Shown one piece after another: positions 25,275 to 34,632 of a stretch of DNA of 45,119 nucleotides. How positions within the stretch are numbered: the first letter of the stretch is position 1; every line of letters begins with the position of its first letter. The stretch is from Thermoflexus hugenholtzii JAD2 (lineage in GTDB: Bacteria; Chloroflexota; Anaerolineae; Thermoflexales; Thermoflexaceae). The notes beneath the pieces were generated by a model that made no database searches, had not been told where the DNA came from, and worked only from the letters and a program-made list of their open reading frames with translations. The position numbers were made by a program, and so were the translations under genes. The stretch covers positions 1 through 45,119 of the forward strand of contig NZ_FYEK01000032.1 of the NCBI RefSeq assembly GCF_900187885.1, in the 5' to 3' direction.

Positions 25275-25703
25275 ATGCCGATCTATCGCGGCCCGATCCC
25301 CGAGCCTGTGCGGGCCCAGCTGCGGGAGCTGGCGGGGGCCTGGCTGCCCGAGCCCGATCTCGAGCGGGCCTATCTGCATGTGGGGACCCCCCTGGCCCGT
25401 CTGATCCTGCGCGCGATGCCCGACCCGCTCCCGGGCGTGGATCCGGCGGCGGTGACCCTGGGCCGGCACATCTTCATGGACCCTGCTTACTGGCCCCCCG
25501 ATCGCCTCTCGAGGTTCCGCCTGCTGGTCCACGAGCTGATCCATGTGCGTCAATGGCGGGAGCGCGGGGTTCTGGGATTCCTGTGGGCGTATCTGCGCGA
25601 TTACCTCGCCCGCCGCTACGCGGGGGTGCGCCTGGAGCAGGAGGCCGAGGCGATCGCCGCGGCGGCGGCGGAACAATGGCAGGCCCGCGGTCTTCCCGTG
25701 TAA
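25275..25703 (+). CDS. Small HExxH metallopeptidase-like protein
   Basis: 142 residues from ATG 25275 (GGAGG upstream). LLVHELIHVRQW (His86, Glu87, His90) is a zinc-peptidase motif like that of DUF4157-type proteins. A Glu-rich helix RLEQEAEAIAAAAAEQW near 125 may supply the third ligand. No signal peptide is evident. DUF4157 domains are often found with toxins or secreted effectors, but this one is single-domain. Substrate unknown. The gene is followed 47 nt later by the flavoprotein gene. Confidence 0.75.
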   Translation: MPIYRGPIPEPVRAQLRELAGAWLPEPDLERAYLHVGTPLARLILRAMPDPLPGVDPAAVTLGRHIFMDPAYWPPDRLSRFRLLVHELIHVRQWRERGVLGFLWAYLRDYLARRYAGVRLEQEAEAIAAAAAEQWQARGLPV

Positions 25704-25750
25704 ACTTTTCCCCACAGGCTCTGGAGAACACCCCGGTATGGAGGAAGACG

Positions 25751-26899
25751 ATGCGACGGGTGCTGATCCTGGGAGGCGGGTTCGGGGGAGTGGCTACGGC
25801 CCATGCCCTGCGGCGGCGGCTCCCCCCGGAGGACGAGATCGTGGTGGTGGAGCGGCGTCCCTACTTCATGCTGGGCTTGCGCAAGACGTGGGCCCTGATC
25901 GGCCGGGGCACCCTGGAGGAAGGACGACGTCCCCTCCAGGCCCTCGAGCGCTTCGGCATCCGCGTCCTCCCCGGCACCATCACCGCCATCGACCCGGCGA
26001 ACCGGGCGGTGGAGGTGAACGGCCGGCGCTGGGAGGGGGATGCCATGGTGGTGGCCCTGGGGGCCGAGCTGGCCCCGGAGGCGATCCCGGGCTTCCGGGA
26101 GCACGCCCTCAACGTCTACGATCCCCAGGAGATCCCCCGGGCGATGGAGGCGGTGCGCGCCTTCCGCGGCGGCCAGGTGATGATCGGCATCTTCGGGGCG
26201 CCTTACAAGTGCCCGCCGGCCCCTTACGAAATGGCCTTCCTCCTTCAGGACTTCTTCGAGGCCCGCGGCGTCCGGGCGCGTATCTCCGTCTTCACCCCGC
26301 AACCGATGTCCCTCCCCGTCCTGGGGGCGGCCGGCTGCTCGGTGCTGGAGGGGCGCCTGGCCGAGCGCGGGATCGATTTCCTCCCGAACCACAAGGCCAC
26401 GGCGGTGGAGGCGGGGGCGGTGATCTTCGGCGATCGGCGGCGGCCCTTCGATCTGCTCCTCGGCGTCCCTCCCCACCGCTGCCCGGAGGTGGTGGTCCGC
26501 AGCGGCCTGACCGACGGCGGCGCGTGGGTGCGGGTGCACCCCCGCACACTGGAGACCCGCTTCGCCGGGGTTTACGCCATCGGGGACATCACTGAGATCC
26601 TCCTCCCCAACGGCATGCCGCTGCCCAAGGCGGGCGTCTTCGCCGAGGCCGAAGGGGAGGTGGTGGCGGAGCGGATCGCGGCCGTTTTCGCGGGACGGGA
26701 GCCCGAGGCTTCCTTCTCCGGCGAGGGCTTTTGCTACCTGGAGCTGGGCCGGGGCGAGGCGATGCTGGTGCGCGGCCGTTTCCTCGTCGAGCCGGCGCCG
26801 GAGATCGAGCTCACGGAGCCTTCGCCGAACTATCTGGAAGAGAAGAAGCGCTTCGAGGCCGAACGCCTGCGGACCTGGTTCGGGGACGCAGCGGCCTGA
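25751..26899 (+). CDS. FAD-dependent pyridine nucleotide-disulfide oxidoreductase, sulfide:quinone reductase-like
   Basis: 382 residues. FAD-binding GGGFGG at about 8-13, second dinucleotide region around 135-150, YAIGDITEI near 275 for flavin. The stretch GAPYKCPPAPYE (Cys154) is the hallmark of the SQR/flavocytochrome c group, and a second Cys is in GFCYLELG (Cys328), matching the redox-active pair. It could oxidise sulfide or another thiol and pass electrons to quinone at the membrane surface. GGAGG before ATG 25751. No other sulfur genes are adjacent, so the substrate remains open. Confidence 0.85.
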   Translation: MRRVLILGGGFGGVATAHALRRRLPPEDEIVVVERRPYFMLGLRKTWALIGRGTLEEGRRPLQALERFGIRVLPGTITAIDPANRAVEVNGRRWEGDAMVVALGAELAPEAIPGFREHALNVYDPQEIPRAMEAVRAFRGGQVMIGIFGAPYKCPPAPYEMAFLLQDFFEARGVRARISVFTPQPMSLPVLGAAGCSVLEGRLAERGIDFLPNHKATAVEAGAVIFGDRRRPFDLLLGVPPHRCPEVVVRSGLTDGGAWVRVHPRTLETRFAGVYAIGDITEILLPNGMPLPKAGVFAEAEGEVVAERIAAVFAGREPEASFSGEGFCYLELGRGEAMLVRGRFLVEPAPEIELTEPSPNYLEEKKRFEAERLRTWFGDAAA

Positions 26900-26925
26900 C
26901 CTGCGCCATCCGTTGGGGGGAGGGG

Positions 26926-27612
26926 ATGGAGCGACCCCGGGCGGCGCTGCGCCGGAAAGCGGAACGGATCGATCGGGCCCTGGAGGCGTATTACGGGATC
27001 CCGGCCCGCTGGCATCTGGATCCCCTTTCCGAGCTGGTCCTGACCGTCCTCTCCCAGAACACCAGTGATGTGAACAGCTGGCGGGCCTTCGAGCGGCTGC
27101 GGGAGCGCTTCCCCACCTGGGAGGCGGTGCGGGACGCGCCGGTGGAGGCGGTGGAGGAAGCCATCCGTCCGGCGGGCCTGGCCGCTCAGAAAGCTCCGCG
27201 GATCCAGGCGATCCTGCGCCGGATCACCGAGGAGCGCGGGGAGCTGTCGCTCGATTTCCTCGCCGACTGGCCAGTGGAGGAGGCGAAGGCTTACCTGCGG
27301 CGCCTGAACGGCGTGGGTCCGAAGACGGCGGCCATCGTGCTTCTTTTTTCGCTGGGCAAGCCGGCCTTCCCGGTCGATACGCATGTGCACCGCGTGGGGA
27401 CACGGCTCGGGCTGATCCCGGAGGGGATGTCGGCGGAGCGAGCCCACGAATGGATGGAGGCCCTGGTTCCTCCGGATCGTTATCTCCCTTTTCATTTGTT
27501 GTTGATCCGCCACGGCCGGGAGATCTGCAAGGCCCAGCGGCCCCGCTGTGACCTCTGTCCGGTGCGCCGCGACTGCGATTTCTACCGACGGCGGCGCGCG
27601 GCGGGGCGATGA
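26926..27612 (+). CDS. nth: Endonuclease III (DNA glycosylase/AP lyase)
   Basis: 228 residues. HhH-GPD fold: VLTVLSQNTSDVNSWRAFERL (about 36-56), the helix-hairpin-helix LNGVGPKTAAIVLLF with the catalytic Lys (about 125-139), and VDTHVHRVGTRLGL with the catalytic Asp. The C-terminal 4Fe-4S loop is C-x6-C-x2-C-x5-C (CKAQRPRCDLCPVRRDC). It removes oxidised pyrimidines in base excision repair. ATG 26926 follows GGGGAGGGG. The family includes close relatives acting on other lesions. It is convergent with pcrA. Confidence 0.93.
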   Translation: MERPRAALRRKAERIDRALEAYYGIPARWHLDPLSELVLTVLSQNTSDVNSWRAFERLRERFPTWEAVRDAPVEAVEEAIRPAGLAAQKAPRIQAILRRITEERGELSLDFLADWPVEEAKAYLRRLNGVGPKTAAIVLLFSLGKPAFPVDTHVHRVGTRLGLIPEGMSAERAHEWMEALVPPDRYLPFHLLLIRHGREICKAQRPRCDLCPVRRDCDFYRRRRAAGR

Positions 27613-27630
27613 TCCCGGCTTCCGCTGTTT

Positions 27631-29823
27631 TTAAGAGAGGACCTCCAGCCCGGCGAAGGAGGCCAGCAGCCGCTTGAGGCCCGCCTCTTCGAACATCACC
27701 ACTACCTCCTCATCCGCGCCGATGGGCCGGCACTCCACCACCAGCCCCTCGCCGAAGCGCGGATGCCGGACCCGCAGGCCGGGGCGAAAGCGGGGGCTGG
27801 GGGGTGTGAAGGCAGGCGCTTCCTCCCTTTCGACCTTCCGGCGGCTACGGCCGGCGGCGCTCGGGGAACGGGCAGTGGTTCGGGCGACGGCGGGAGTGAG
27901 CAGCTCCCGGGGGATCTCCCGGAGGAACCGGGAGGGGGTGCGGAGCTCATCGTAGCGGCGGAAGGCGTAGGTGAGAAAGAGCTGGTCCTTGGCCCGGGTC
28001 ATCCCCACATAGAACAGGCGGCGCTCCTCCTCCAGCGCCCCCGGCTCGTCCAGGGAGCGGCTATGGGGGAGGAGTCCCTCCTCCAGGCCGGCGATGAACA
28101 CCGTGTGGAACTCCAGGCCCTTGGCGGCGTGCAACGTGAGCAAGATGGGGGCCTCCTCATCGCTTTCCAGCGTGTCCACATCGGTCAGCAGAGCGACGTC
28201 GGCCAGGAAGGCCGCCAGGGGATCCTCGAAGGCGCCGGGGCGGTAAGGCCCGGCGACCTTCAACAGCTCCAGGACGTTGTCCCAGCGGCGGCCGCCAACC
28301 TCGCGCCCTCCCTCCTCCAGAGACTCCACGTATTCCGCGTATCCGATCTCGTCGATGATCCGTCGCAGGAGCTCCGCCACGCCGAGATGCGCGCGGTCCG
28401 CCCGCCAGGCCCGGACGCGCTCGACGAAATCCGCCAGGGCGCGGCGGATCTTCGGGCCCAGGGAGATCCCCGGGGCGCCGGCGACGGCCTGCTCCACGGC
28501 AGCGAAGAGGGAGGTCTTCTCCTGGAGGGCCAGGGCGCTGAGCCGGGCCATGGTCGCCGGTCCGATCCCCCGCGGCGGGACGTTGAGGACGCGGACCAGG
28601 CTGAGGTCGTCGTGGGGGTTGAGGACGAGCCGGAGGTAGGCGATGAGATCCTTCACCTCCCGGCGCTGATAGAACCGGACGCCGCCCACCAGCCGATAAG
28701 GGATTCCCGCCTGTAGGAAGGCCTCCTCCAGGGCGCGGGACTGCGCGTTGGTCCGATACATCACCGCGATCTCCCCTGGTTGGATGCGGCCGGCCTCGAT
28801 GAGCTCCTGGACCCGCCGGGCGATGAAGGCTGCCTCGTCCTCTTCGTCGAAGGCCTCGTAGAGGGTGATGGGGGCACCGGGGCCCCGGGCGGCGACCAGG
28901 CGCTTCTCGTTATAGCGCTCGGTGTTGCGGCGGATGACCGCCTGGGCGGCCTGCAGGATGGTCTCAGTGGAACGGTAGTTCTCCTCCAGGACGATGATGC
29001 GGGCGTCGGGGAAGTGCTCCCGGAAGCGGATCACGTTGCGGAAGTCGGCGCCGCGCCAGCCGTAGATGCTCTGGTCCTCATCCCCCACGCAGAACAGATT
29101 GCGGTGTCGAGAGGCCAGCAAGCGCAACAGCAGATACTGCACCGTGTTGGTGTCCTGGAACTCGTCCACCAGGATGTGGCGATATCGCTCCTGATAGCGA
29201 GCGAGGACGTCGGGGTGCTCCTCGAAGAGCTCCACCGCCCGCAGGAGGAGATCGTCGAAGTCCAGGGCGTCGGCGGCCCGCAGGCGCTCCTCATAGCGGG
29301 CGTAAACCCGAGCCACGATCTCGTCGAAGTAGGTCCGGATGGGATAGGCCTCGGGGCGGATGAACTCGTTCTTGGCCCGGGAGATGGCCGCCCGTAAGGC
29401 GCCCGGTCGGTAGCGCTTCTCATCCAGGTTGAGGTCCCGCAGGGCCTGGCGGATGGCCTCGAGGGTGTCCTCCTCGTCGTAGATTACGAACTGAGGGTGG
29501 AGCCCGAGGAGGGAGGCTTCCCGCCGGAGGAACCGAGCGCAGGTGGCGTGAAAGGTCCCCAGGGTGAGCTCCCCGACCCGGTCGCCGAAGAGAGCCTCCA
29601 GCCGGGAGCGCATCTCCTCCGCCGCCTTGTTGGTGAAGGTCACCGCCAGGATATGGAAGGGAGAGACCCGGCGGGCGGTGAGCAGATAGGCGATGCGGTA
29701 GGTGAGCACCCGGGTTTTCCCGCTGCCCGGGCCCGCCAGCACCAGGATCGGCCCGTCGGGGGCGGTGACCGCCTCCCGCTGGCTTGGGTTGAGCTCCTCC
29801 AGGAAGGAGAGATCCCTGCCCAT
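27631..29823 (-). CDS. pcrA: ATP-dependent DNA helicase PcrA/UvrD
   Basis: 730 residues, SF1A 3'-5' helicase for nucleotide-excision repair and clearing of transcription and replication blocks. Motifs in order: LNPSQREAV (Q motif), LAGPGSGKT (Walker A, about 24-32), VTFTNKAAEEMRSRL (Ia), VDEFQDTN (II), GDEDQSIYGWRGAD (III), VLEENYRS (IV), LTLHAAKGLEF (V) and YVGMTRAKDQL (VI). The C-terminal tail with GLRVRHPRFGEG is the Tudor-like RNA polymerase-binding end of PcrA. Start 29823 has GGAGG; it lies 16 nt after an upstream small gene. Confidence 0.96.
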   Translation of the reverse strand: MGRDLSFLEELNPSQREAVTAPDGPILVLAGPGSGKTRVLTYRIAYLLTARRVSPFHILAVTFTNKAAEEMRSRLEALFGDRVGELTLGTFHATCARFLRREASLLGLHPQFVIYDEEDTLEAIRQALRDLNLDEKRYRPGALRAAISRAKNEFIRPEAYPIRTYFDEIVARVYARYEERLRAADALDFDDLLLRAVELFEEHPDVLARYQERYRHILVDEFQDTNTVQYLLLRLLASRHRNLFCVGDEDQSIYGWRGADFRNVIRFREHFPDARIIVLEENYRSTETILQAAQAVIRRNTERYNEKRLVAARGPGAPITLYEAFDEEDEAAFIARRVQELIEAGRIQPGEIAVMYRTNAQSRALEEAFLQAGIPYRLVGGVRFYQRREVKDLIAYLRLVLNPHDDLSLVRVLNVPPRGIGPATMARLSALALQEKTSLFAAVEQAVAGAPGISLGPKIRRALADFVERVRAWRADRAHLGVAELLRRIIDEIGYAEYVESLEEGGREVGGRRWDNVLELLKVAGPYRPGAFEDPLAAFLADVALLTDVDTLESDEEAPILLTLHAAKGLEFHTVFIAGLEEGLLPHSRSLDEPGALEEERRLFYVGMTRAKDQLFLTYAFRRYDELRTPSRFLREIPRELLTPAVARTTARSPSAAGRSRRKVEREEAPAFTPPSPRFRPGLRVRHPRFGEGLVVECRPIGADEEVVVMFEEAGLKRLLASFAGLEVLS

Positions 29824-29839
29824 GGTCCTCCGATCCGCA

Positions 29840-30304
29840 TCAGGTCTTGGAAGCGTCCTGCCGTCGGCCACCAGTGCGCCGGGGCGGATCCCCCAGGAGG
29901 GGCTCCAGGGTCTGGATCCACCGCGCCAGGCGTTGAGCGAAGCGCTCCAGGCTGTCCTCATCCAGAGAGGTCAGCGGATGGGTCTCGAAGACCTTGGCCC
30001 ATCCTCGATCCCAGGGCTCGGCCTCCACGTAGGGGCCCAGTTGCGCGCGGATCTCCCAGATGTGCGCGCAGACGGTCATCAGCATCGCCCGGTTCCGCAC
30101 CGGATCCCGGCTCTCGAAGTGCAGGCCCACCTCGATCCGCCCCCGTCGCTCCCCCAGATGCCAGACCTCATAGTGGAAGGCCGGATCCCGGTAGTAGACC
30201 TGGACCAGCCAGGGCCGGGCGGACCAGCGGAACCCCTGCAGGTCCGGCGGCAGCAGCGGCTTCAGCCGTTGAGGAAGGGCCTCCATCCAGTCCCGCAGCC
30301 GCAT
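29840..30304 (-). CDS. Conserved-looking small protein, unknown
   Basis: 154 residues from ATG 30304; in-frame upstream starts (30418) would translate palindromic repeat and are rejected. No family recognised. Trp-rich alternating pattern: FRWSARPWLVQVYYRDPAFHY, EVWHLGERRGRIEVGLHFES, WEIRAQLGPYVEAEPWDRGW. Predicted to be a soluble alpha/beta protein. It precedes pcrA by 16 nt, so co-expression with the helicase is probable. Confidence 0.7.
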   Translation of the reverse strand: MRLRDWMEALPQRLKPLLPPDLQGFRWSARPWLVQVYYRDPAFHYEVWHLGERRGRIEVGLHFESRDPVRNRAMLMTVCAHIWEIRAQLGPYVEAEPWDRGWAKVFETHPLTSLDEDSLERFAQRLARWIQTLEPLLGDPPRRTGGRRQDASKT

Positions 30305-30374
30305 GGCCTCGCTCCGGGCGCTCCACCCCATTTTACCCGGAGGCGAGGCTTCTTGGCTTTGAAACGGGAAGATC

Positions 30375-30454
30375 GGGTGTGTCCCGATTTTGTCGGGCCT
30401 GGCCGCCTTGTAGGACAACTGCGAGCAGTTGTCCTACGATTTTGGGACACACCC
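30375..30454. repeat. Nested palindromic repeat, family B (complete copy)
   Basis: Inner palindrome 30410-30437: GTAGGACAACTGC, GA, reverse-complement arm. Outer inverted repeat GGGTGTGTCCC (30375-30385) and GGGACACACCC (30444-30454). It sits in the 351-nt divergent gap between the small gene and rpmF, which holds nothing else recognised. Confidence 0.85.
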
Positions 30455-30655
30455 GGAAGATCTCTTTCGGCCCGGATCGGCTCGACGATGGAGGTGAAGG
30501 CCCCAGGCCTGGATGTCTCCGGTTGCGGTAGATCCGGTTTCCGGTTAGCATGAAGCGCCGGCCGATCCCCCTGCTTCCGTGAGGATCTATGTCGCTTCCA
30601 TCGGGGATGCGGGGGAACGCCGTGGGAAACAGTCTTCGATGAGGAGGTGGTTCCG

Positions 30656-30844
30656 ATGGGTGCGTTGCCCAAGCGCCGGGTGACCCGCACGCGGCGGGGG
30701 ATGCGTCGGGCGCATGATGCGCTCCGGCGTCCGAACCTGGTGCCGTGTCCCCGGTGCAAGAACCGGATCCTTCCCCACCACGTCTGCCCCCATTGCGGGA
30801 CGTATCGGGGCGTGCAGGTGATCGAGGTGGAAGGGCGCGCCTAA
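30656..30844 (+). CDS. rpmF: 50S ribosomal protein L32
   Basis: 62 residues. MGALPKRRVTRTRRGMRRAH is the basic N-terminus of L32, followed by a four-Cys zinc ribbon (CPRCKNR...CPHCGTY). GAGGAGG lies 8 nt upstream of the ATG. In many bacteria rpmF precedes fatty-acid genes (plsX, fabH), but here a Rieske-like membrane protein and a thiolase follow. Confidence 0.96.
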   Translation: MGALPKRRVTRTRRGMRRAHDALRRPNLVPCPRCKNRILPHHVCPHCGTYRGVQVIEVEGRA

Positions 30845-30966
30845 TCCTCGTTCTCCATAATGGGCAGGACCTCGGGATCCCAGGGCTGGAGGGGTGAGCG
30901 GCTCATCCCTCCGGCCTCTGTTCTCCCGGGGCGGCGCGCCGGAGCGCGAAAGGGAGGTGAGGACGG

Positions 30967-31467
30967 ATGGCCTGGCCGGGGGATGGGCAGGGGGAGGGAT
31001 GGCCCTTCCCGGTGGAGGGAGAGGAAGGCATCCCGTCTGCTGCGGGGCGGAAGGGACGAGTGTTCCTTGTGCTGTTCGGGGGGGTGTTGGTGGTGGGCCT
31101 CTGTGCGCTCTTCGCCCTGGCGGTCTTCGGCGCCCCCTGGACGCCGCGCTGGTTAGACACGGGGGTGCCGCCGGATCGCTTGAGCGAGGGGGTGCCGTTC
31201 CCCCTGACCCTTTCCGACCGGAGCGGACGGCTTTATCCGATGATTCTGGTGCGGGCTGGCGATCGGATGCGGGCGTTTCCGATGCAGCCTCCTGGCATCC
31301 CGTGCCTGCTGAAGATCGAGGGGACGGAGCTGTGGGCGGAATGCGCCGGGTGTCGCTTTGGGGCCGACGGCCGCCCGATCGCCGGGCCATGCGCGGCTCC
31401 GCTGCCGTCCTATCCGGCCCGCGTGATGAGCGGCTCCATCTGGGTGGACGTCAACCGGCTGCAGTAG
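30967..31467 (+). CDS. Membrane-anchored Rieske-like protein lacking cluster ligands
   Basis: 166 residues. N-terminal cytoplasmic Gly/Glu-rich stretch, one transmembrane helix at about 31-54, then an outside domain. Residues 121-162 (ELWAECAGCRFGADGRPIAG, then GPCAAPLPSYPARV and SGSIWVDV) follow the pattern of the second half of a Rieske domain (CPCHGSRFD..G...GPa..PLP.y). The two His ligands are missing, while Cys113, 126, 129 and 142 are present. It may hold no [2Fe-2S] cluster, or a different cofactor or disulfides. ATG 30967 has GGGAGG upstream. Assignment is by eye and moderate. Confidence 0.65.
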   Translation: MAWPGDGQGEGWPFPVEGEEGIPSAAGRKGRVFLVLFGGVLVVGLCALFALAVFGAPWTPRWLDTGVPPDRLSEGVPFPLTLSDRSGRLYPMILVRAGDRMRAFPMQPPGIPCLLKIEGTELWAECAGCRFGADGRPIAGPCAAPLPSYPARVMSGSIWVDVNRLQ

Positions 31468-31524
31468 TGGGCGGGAAGTGAGATCTCCGGTCTTCACGGA
31501 TCCGGAAGCGCAGGGAGGAGGGGC

Positions 31525-32763
31525 ATGATGCGGGAGGTGGTCATCGTCGCTGCGGTGCGGACGCCGATGGGCAAATACGGGGGGGCCTTAAAGGATGTGC
31601 GCCCGGACGACTTGGCCGCCCTGGTGATTCGGGAAGTGGTCCGGCGGGCCGGGATCGATCCGGGGATGGTGGACGAGGTCTACATGGGCTGCGCCAACCA
31701 GGCGGGGGAGGATAACCGCAACGTCGCCCGCATGGCGGCGATCCTGGCGGGCTTCCCCTACCACGTGGCGGCGGTCACGGTGAACCGGCTGTGCGCCTCG
31801 GGGCTCACCGCCGTCAACCTGGCGGCCCGGACCATCCGCTGCGGCGAGGCGGATGTGGTGGTGGCGGGCGGCGTGGAGAGCATGACGCGGGCGCCCTGGG
31901 TGATGCCCAAGGCCCCTGTCCCCTTCCCGCGGGGGAACGTCACCGTCTACGACACCGCCCTGGGGTGGCGGTTCCCCAACCCGAAGATGGAGGCCATGTT
32001 CCCCCTCGAGTCCATGGGCGAGACGGCGGAGAACATCGCCGAGGAGCATCCGGAGATCACGCGGGAGGAGCAGGACCGCTTCGCCCTGCTCTCCCATCAG
32101 CGGGCGGTGGAGGCTATCCGCTCCGGGAAGTTCCGCGAGGAGATCGTGCCGGTGGTGATCGAGCGACCGGGGCAGTCCCCTCTGGTCATCGATGTCGATG
32201 AGGGGCCGCGCTATCGCCTCGAGAACGGAGAGATCGTCCTGGACACGGATCTCGAGCGCCTCTCCCGGCTGCCCCCGGTCTTCCGGAAAGGGGGGACGGT
32301 GACGGCGGGGAACGCCTCGGGGTTGAGCGACGGCGCCGCGGCGCTGCTGCTGATGAGCGCGGAGAAGGCGCGGGCCCTGGGCCTGCGGCCGATGGCCCGC
32401 TGGATCGCCTCGGCCGCAGTCGGGGTGAACCCCCGGGTGATGGGCTACGGCCCGGTCCCCGCCATCCGCAAGCTGCTGGAGCGGACGGGTCTCACCCTGG
32501 ATCAGATCGATCTGGTGGAGATCAACGAGGCCTTTGCCGTCCAGACCCTGGCCTGTATTAAGCTGCTGGGGCTGGACCTCAACAAGGTGAACGTCAACGG
32601 CGGGGCCATCGCCTTGGGGCATCCCCTGGGATGCAGCGGGGCCCGCATCCTCACCACGCTGTTGTATGAGATGCGCCGGCGCCGGGCCCGTTATGGGATA
32701 GCCGCCCTGTGCGTGGGCGTGGGCCAGGGGGAAGCGGCTCTGGTGGAGGGAATCCACTCATAG
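31525..32763 (+). CDS. Thiolase (3-ketoacyl-CoA/3-oxoadipyl-CoA thiolase-like)
   Basis: 412 residues; ATG codons at 31525 and 31528 are equally possible. [19 protein letters not shown] (about 51-69) is typical of the PcaF/3-oxoadipyl-CoA thiolase branch. Active Cys in [15 protein letters not shown] (about 90), NEAFAVQT near 335, His motif [13 protein letters not shown] near 365, second Cys in [12 protein letters not shown] near 395. It splits 3-ketoacyl-CoA or 3-oxoadipyl-CoA with CoA. It differs clearly from the thiolase at 6852, so the two probably serve different chain lengths or pathways. A strong terminator follows. Confidence 0.93.
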   Translation: MMREVVIVAAVRTPMGKYGGALKDVRPDDLAALVIREVVRRAGIDPGMVDEVYMGCANQAGEDNRNVARMAAILAGFPYHVAAVTVNRLCASGLTAVNLAARTIRCGEADVVVAGGVESMTRAPWVMPKAPVPFPRGNVTVYDTALGWRFPNPKMEAMFPLESMGETAENIAEEHPEITREEQDRFALLSHQRAVEAIRSGKFREEIVPVVIERPGQSPLVIDVDEGPRYRLENGEIVLDTDLERLSRLPPVFRKGGTVTAGNASGLSDGAAALLLMSAEKARALGLRPMARWIASAAVGVNPRVMGYGPVPAIRKLLERTGLTLDQIDLVEINEAFAVQTLACIKLLGLDLNKVNVNGGAIALGHPLGCSGARILTTLLYEMRRRRARYGIAALCVGVGQGEAALVEGIHS

Positions 32764-32783
32764 CGGCGCTCGGCGACAGCCAG

Positions 32784-32820
32784 CGAAAGGGGGCGACCTG
32801 TAGGGCCGCCCCCTTTTCGT
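32784..32820. terminator. Bidirectional terminator between thiolase and rho
   Basis: AAAGGGGGCG (32786-32795) pairs with CGCCCCCTTT (32807-32816). On the plus strand TTTTCGTTT follows; on the minus strand CTTTCGCTGG follows. Confidence 0.8.
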
Positions 32821-32847
32821 TTCTCCTGAGAAGGCCTGGCCGCGCCC

Positions 32848-34188
32848 TCAGCTCCAGTCGCCCTTCTTGATGCGGGCCAGGAACTCGGCGTTGCTGCGGG
32901 TCTTGCCCAGGGCTCCCAGAAGGGATTCCATCACCTGGGTGAGGTCGTAACCACCGCCGTCAGGAGGCGGGGCCATCATCCGGGCGATCATCCGCTGCAG
33001 CAGCCACACCTTCTCCAGGGTGTCCGGGTCCAGCAGCAGCTCCTCCCGGCGCGTCCCGGAGCGCTCAATATCGATGGCCGGGAAGAGGCGGCGCTCCGCC
33101 AGCTTGCGGGAGAGGTGCAGCTCCCAGTTGCCGGTCCCCTTGAACTCCTCATAGATCACATCGTCCATCCGGCTCCCCGTGTCGATCAGACAGGTGGCCA
33201 GGATGGTGAGCGAGCCCCCGTTCTCGATGTTTCGAGCGGCGCCGAAGAACCGCTTGGGCGGATACAGGGCGGCCGGGTCCAGCCCGCCCGTCCAGGTGCG
33301 GCCGCTGGGCTCCACCACCAGGTTGTAAGCTCGGGTGAGCCGGGTGATGGAGTCCAGGAGGATCACCACATGCTTGCCCCCCTCCACCATGCGCTTGGCC
33401 CGCTCCAGGGCCAGCTCGGCCACCTTGATGTGGTTCTCCGGCGGCTCGTCGAAGGTGCTGTGGACCACCTCGGCCTCCACCGAGCGGTCCATGTCGGTGA
33501 CTTCCTCCGGCCGCTCGCCGACCAGCACGACCATCAGGTGGACGTCGCGGTAGCGGGTGGAGATGGCGTTGGCGATGTTCTTGAGGACAGTGGTCTTGCC
33601 GGCCTTGGGGGGCGAGACGATAAGCCCGCGCTGCCCGCGCCCGATGGGAGCCACCAGATTGATCAGCCGCGTGGTGAGGTTCTTGGGGTCCGTCTCCAGA
33701 TCGAACATCTGGTTCGGGAAGATGGGGGTGAGCTCCTCGAACCGCGGCCGCTGGCGGGCCTGCTCCGGGTCCAGCCCGTTGACGGCCTCCACCCGCAGGA
33801 GGCTGTAGTATTTCTCCGTCTCCTTGGGCGGGCGGATCTGGCCGACGACGAAGTCTCCCCGCCGGAGCCCGAAGCGACGGATCTGGGACTGGCTGACGTA
33901 GATGTCGTTGGGGCTGGGGAGGAAGTTGGGGTTCACCCGGAGGAAGCCGATCATCCCCAGGGAGTCGTCCTCCACGATCTCCAGCGTCCCGCCGCCGAAG
34001 GCGTAACCCTGCTGCTCCGCCTTCGCCTGGAGCAGCCGCATGATGAGGTCCTGCTTCTTCAGGCGGCTGTAGCTCGGGATCTTGAGGGAGCGGGCCAGAT
34101 CACGGAGCTCATCCAGGGTCTTGGATTCCAGATGGATGTAATCGAAATCCAGGATGGGAACCTGAACCTGCGCCTGTTCCATGTCCAT
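32848..34188 (-). CDS. rho: Transcription termination factor Rho
   Basis: 446 residues. Hexameric RNA-dependent ATPase. Rho-N helical domain ([20 protein letters not shown], about 23-42), cold-shock RNA-binding domain ([20 protein letters not shown], about 80-99), Walker [13 protein letters not shown] near 190, [12 protein letters not shown] near 220, Walker [17 protein letters not shown] near 270 and the Q/R-loop region [18 protein letters not shown] at 34182 has better spacing to GGAAGG (9 nt) than ATG at 34188 (3 nt), so the protein may start MEQAQVQ. Leader of about 140 nt from the promoter at 34334; many rho genes autoregulate there. Confidence 0.97.
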   Translation of the reverse strand: MDMEQAQVQVPILDFDYIHLESKTLDELRDLARSLKIPSYSRLKKQDLIMRLLQAKAEQQGYAFGGGTLEIVEDDSLGMIGFLRVNPNFLPSPNDIYVSQSQIRRFGLRRGDFVVGQIRPPKETEKYYSLLRVEAVNGLDPEQARQRPRFEELTPIFPNQMFDLETDPKNLTTRLINLVAPIGRGQRGLIVSPPKAGKTTVLKNIANAISTRYRDVHLMVVLVGERPEEVTDMDRSVEAEVVHSTFDEPPENHIKVAELALERAKRMVEGGKHVVILLDSITRLTRAYNLVVEPSGRTWTGGLDPAALYPPKRFFGAARNIENGGSLTILATCLIDTGSRMDDVIYEEFKGTGNWELHLSRKLAERRLFPAIDIERSGTRREELLLDPDTLEKVWLLQRMIARMMAPPPDGGGYDLTQVMESLLGALGKTRSNAEFLARIKKGDWS

Positions 34189-34333
34189 GGTCCTTCCACT
34201 CAGGATGAGGATAGATGACCGCTGTGCATCGCGCCCGCCGGGGGCCGGACCGGGAGACGGCAGTGCGCCCGCTGGATCCTTGCCTTACAGGGTTAGCTTC
34301 GGGGACGATGCCTCAGGCGGCTGAAGCATTTTC

Positions 34334-34362
34334 ATTATATCGGGCTCTCGGGCCAGCGTCAA
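34334..34362 (-). promoter_or_regulatory. Sigma-70 promoter of rho
   Basis: Minus strand TTGACG (34357-34362), 17-nt spacer, TATAAT (34334-34339). Predicted start near 34327. Confidence 0.85.
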
Positions 34363-34410
34363 ACCCGGGCTTCCCCACGGGGTTTCCCCCAGGGTCCCAA
34401 CCGGCCCCCG

Positions 34411-34632
34411 GGGTGTGTCCCCAAATCGTAGGACAACTGCGAGTCGTTCGAAAAGCGGTTTTTGTAGGAGGGGCTTCAGCCCCGACATCCCGTCTTCGAT
34501 GGCGCAAGGATCGCGGCGGAAGCTGCTCCGTTAACTCCCAACCTCCGGTTCTCGATGACGCAGAGGGTCGCGGCGAAAGCCGCTCCTACCAAACATCGAT
34601 CCCTCTGTAGGAGGGGCTTTCGCCCCGAACCT
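34411..34632. repeat. Composite repeat island: family B half copy plus three family A hairpins
   Basis: 34411-34440 matches the right part of the 30375-30454 element (reverse complement) at 29 of 30 positions, then breaks off. Three family A hairpins follow: 34464-34486 (GTAGGAGGGGCTTCAGCCCC), 34566-34589 (CGGCGAAAGCCGCTCCTAC) and 34607-34632 (GTAGGAGGGGCTTTCGCCCC). The linkers share CCGTCTTCGA and ATGACGCAGAGG/ATGGCGCAAGG motifs. Confidence 0.85.

Noticed and set aside
24102-25715. 537-codon open frame on the minus strand
   Set aside because: Shadow of the repeat-built coiled-coil gene; its repeats only mirror those of the plus strand.
34215-34610. 131-codon plus-strand frame after rho
   Set aside because: Made mostly of palindromic repeat sequence and the rho promoter.
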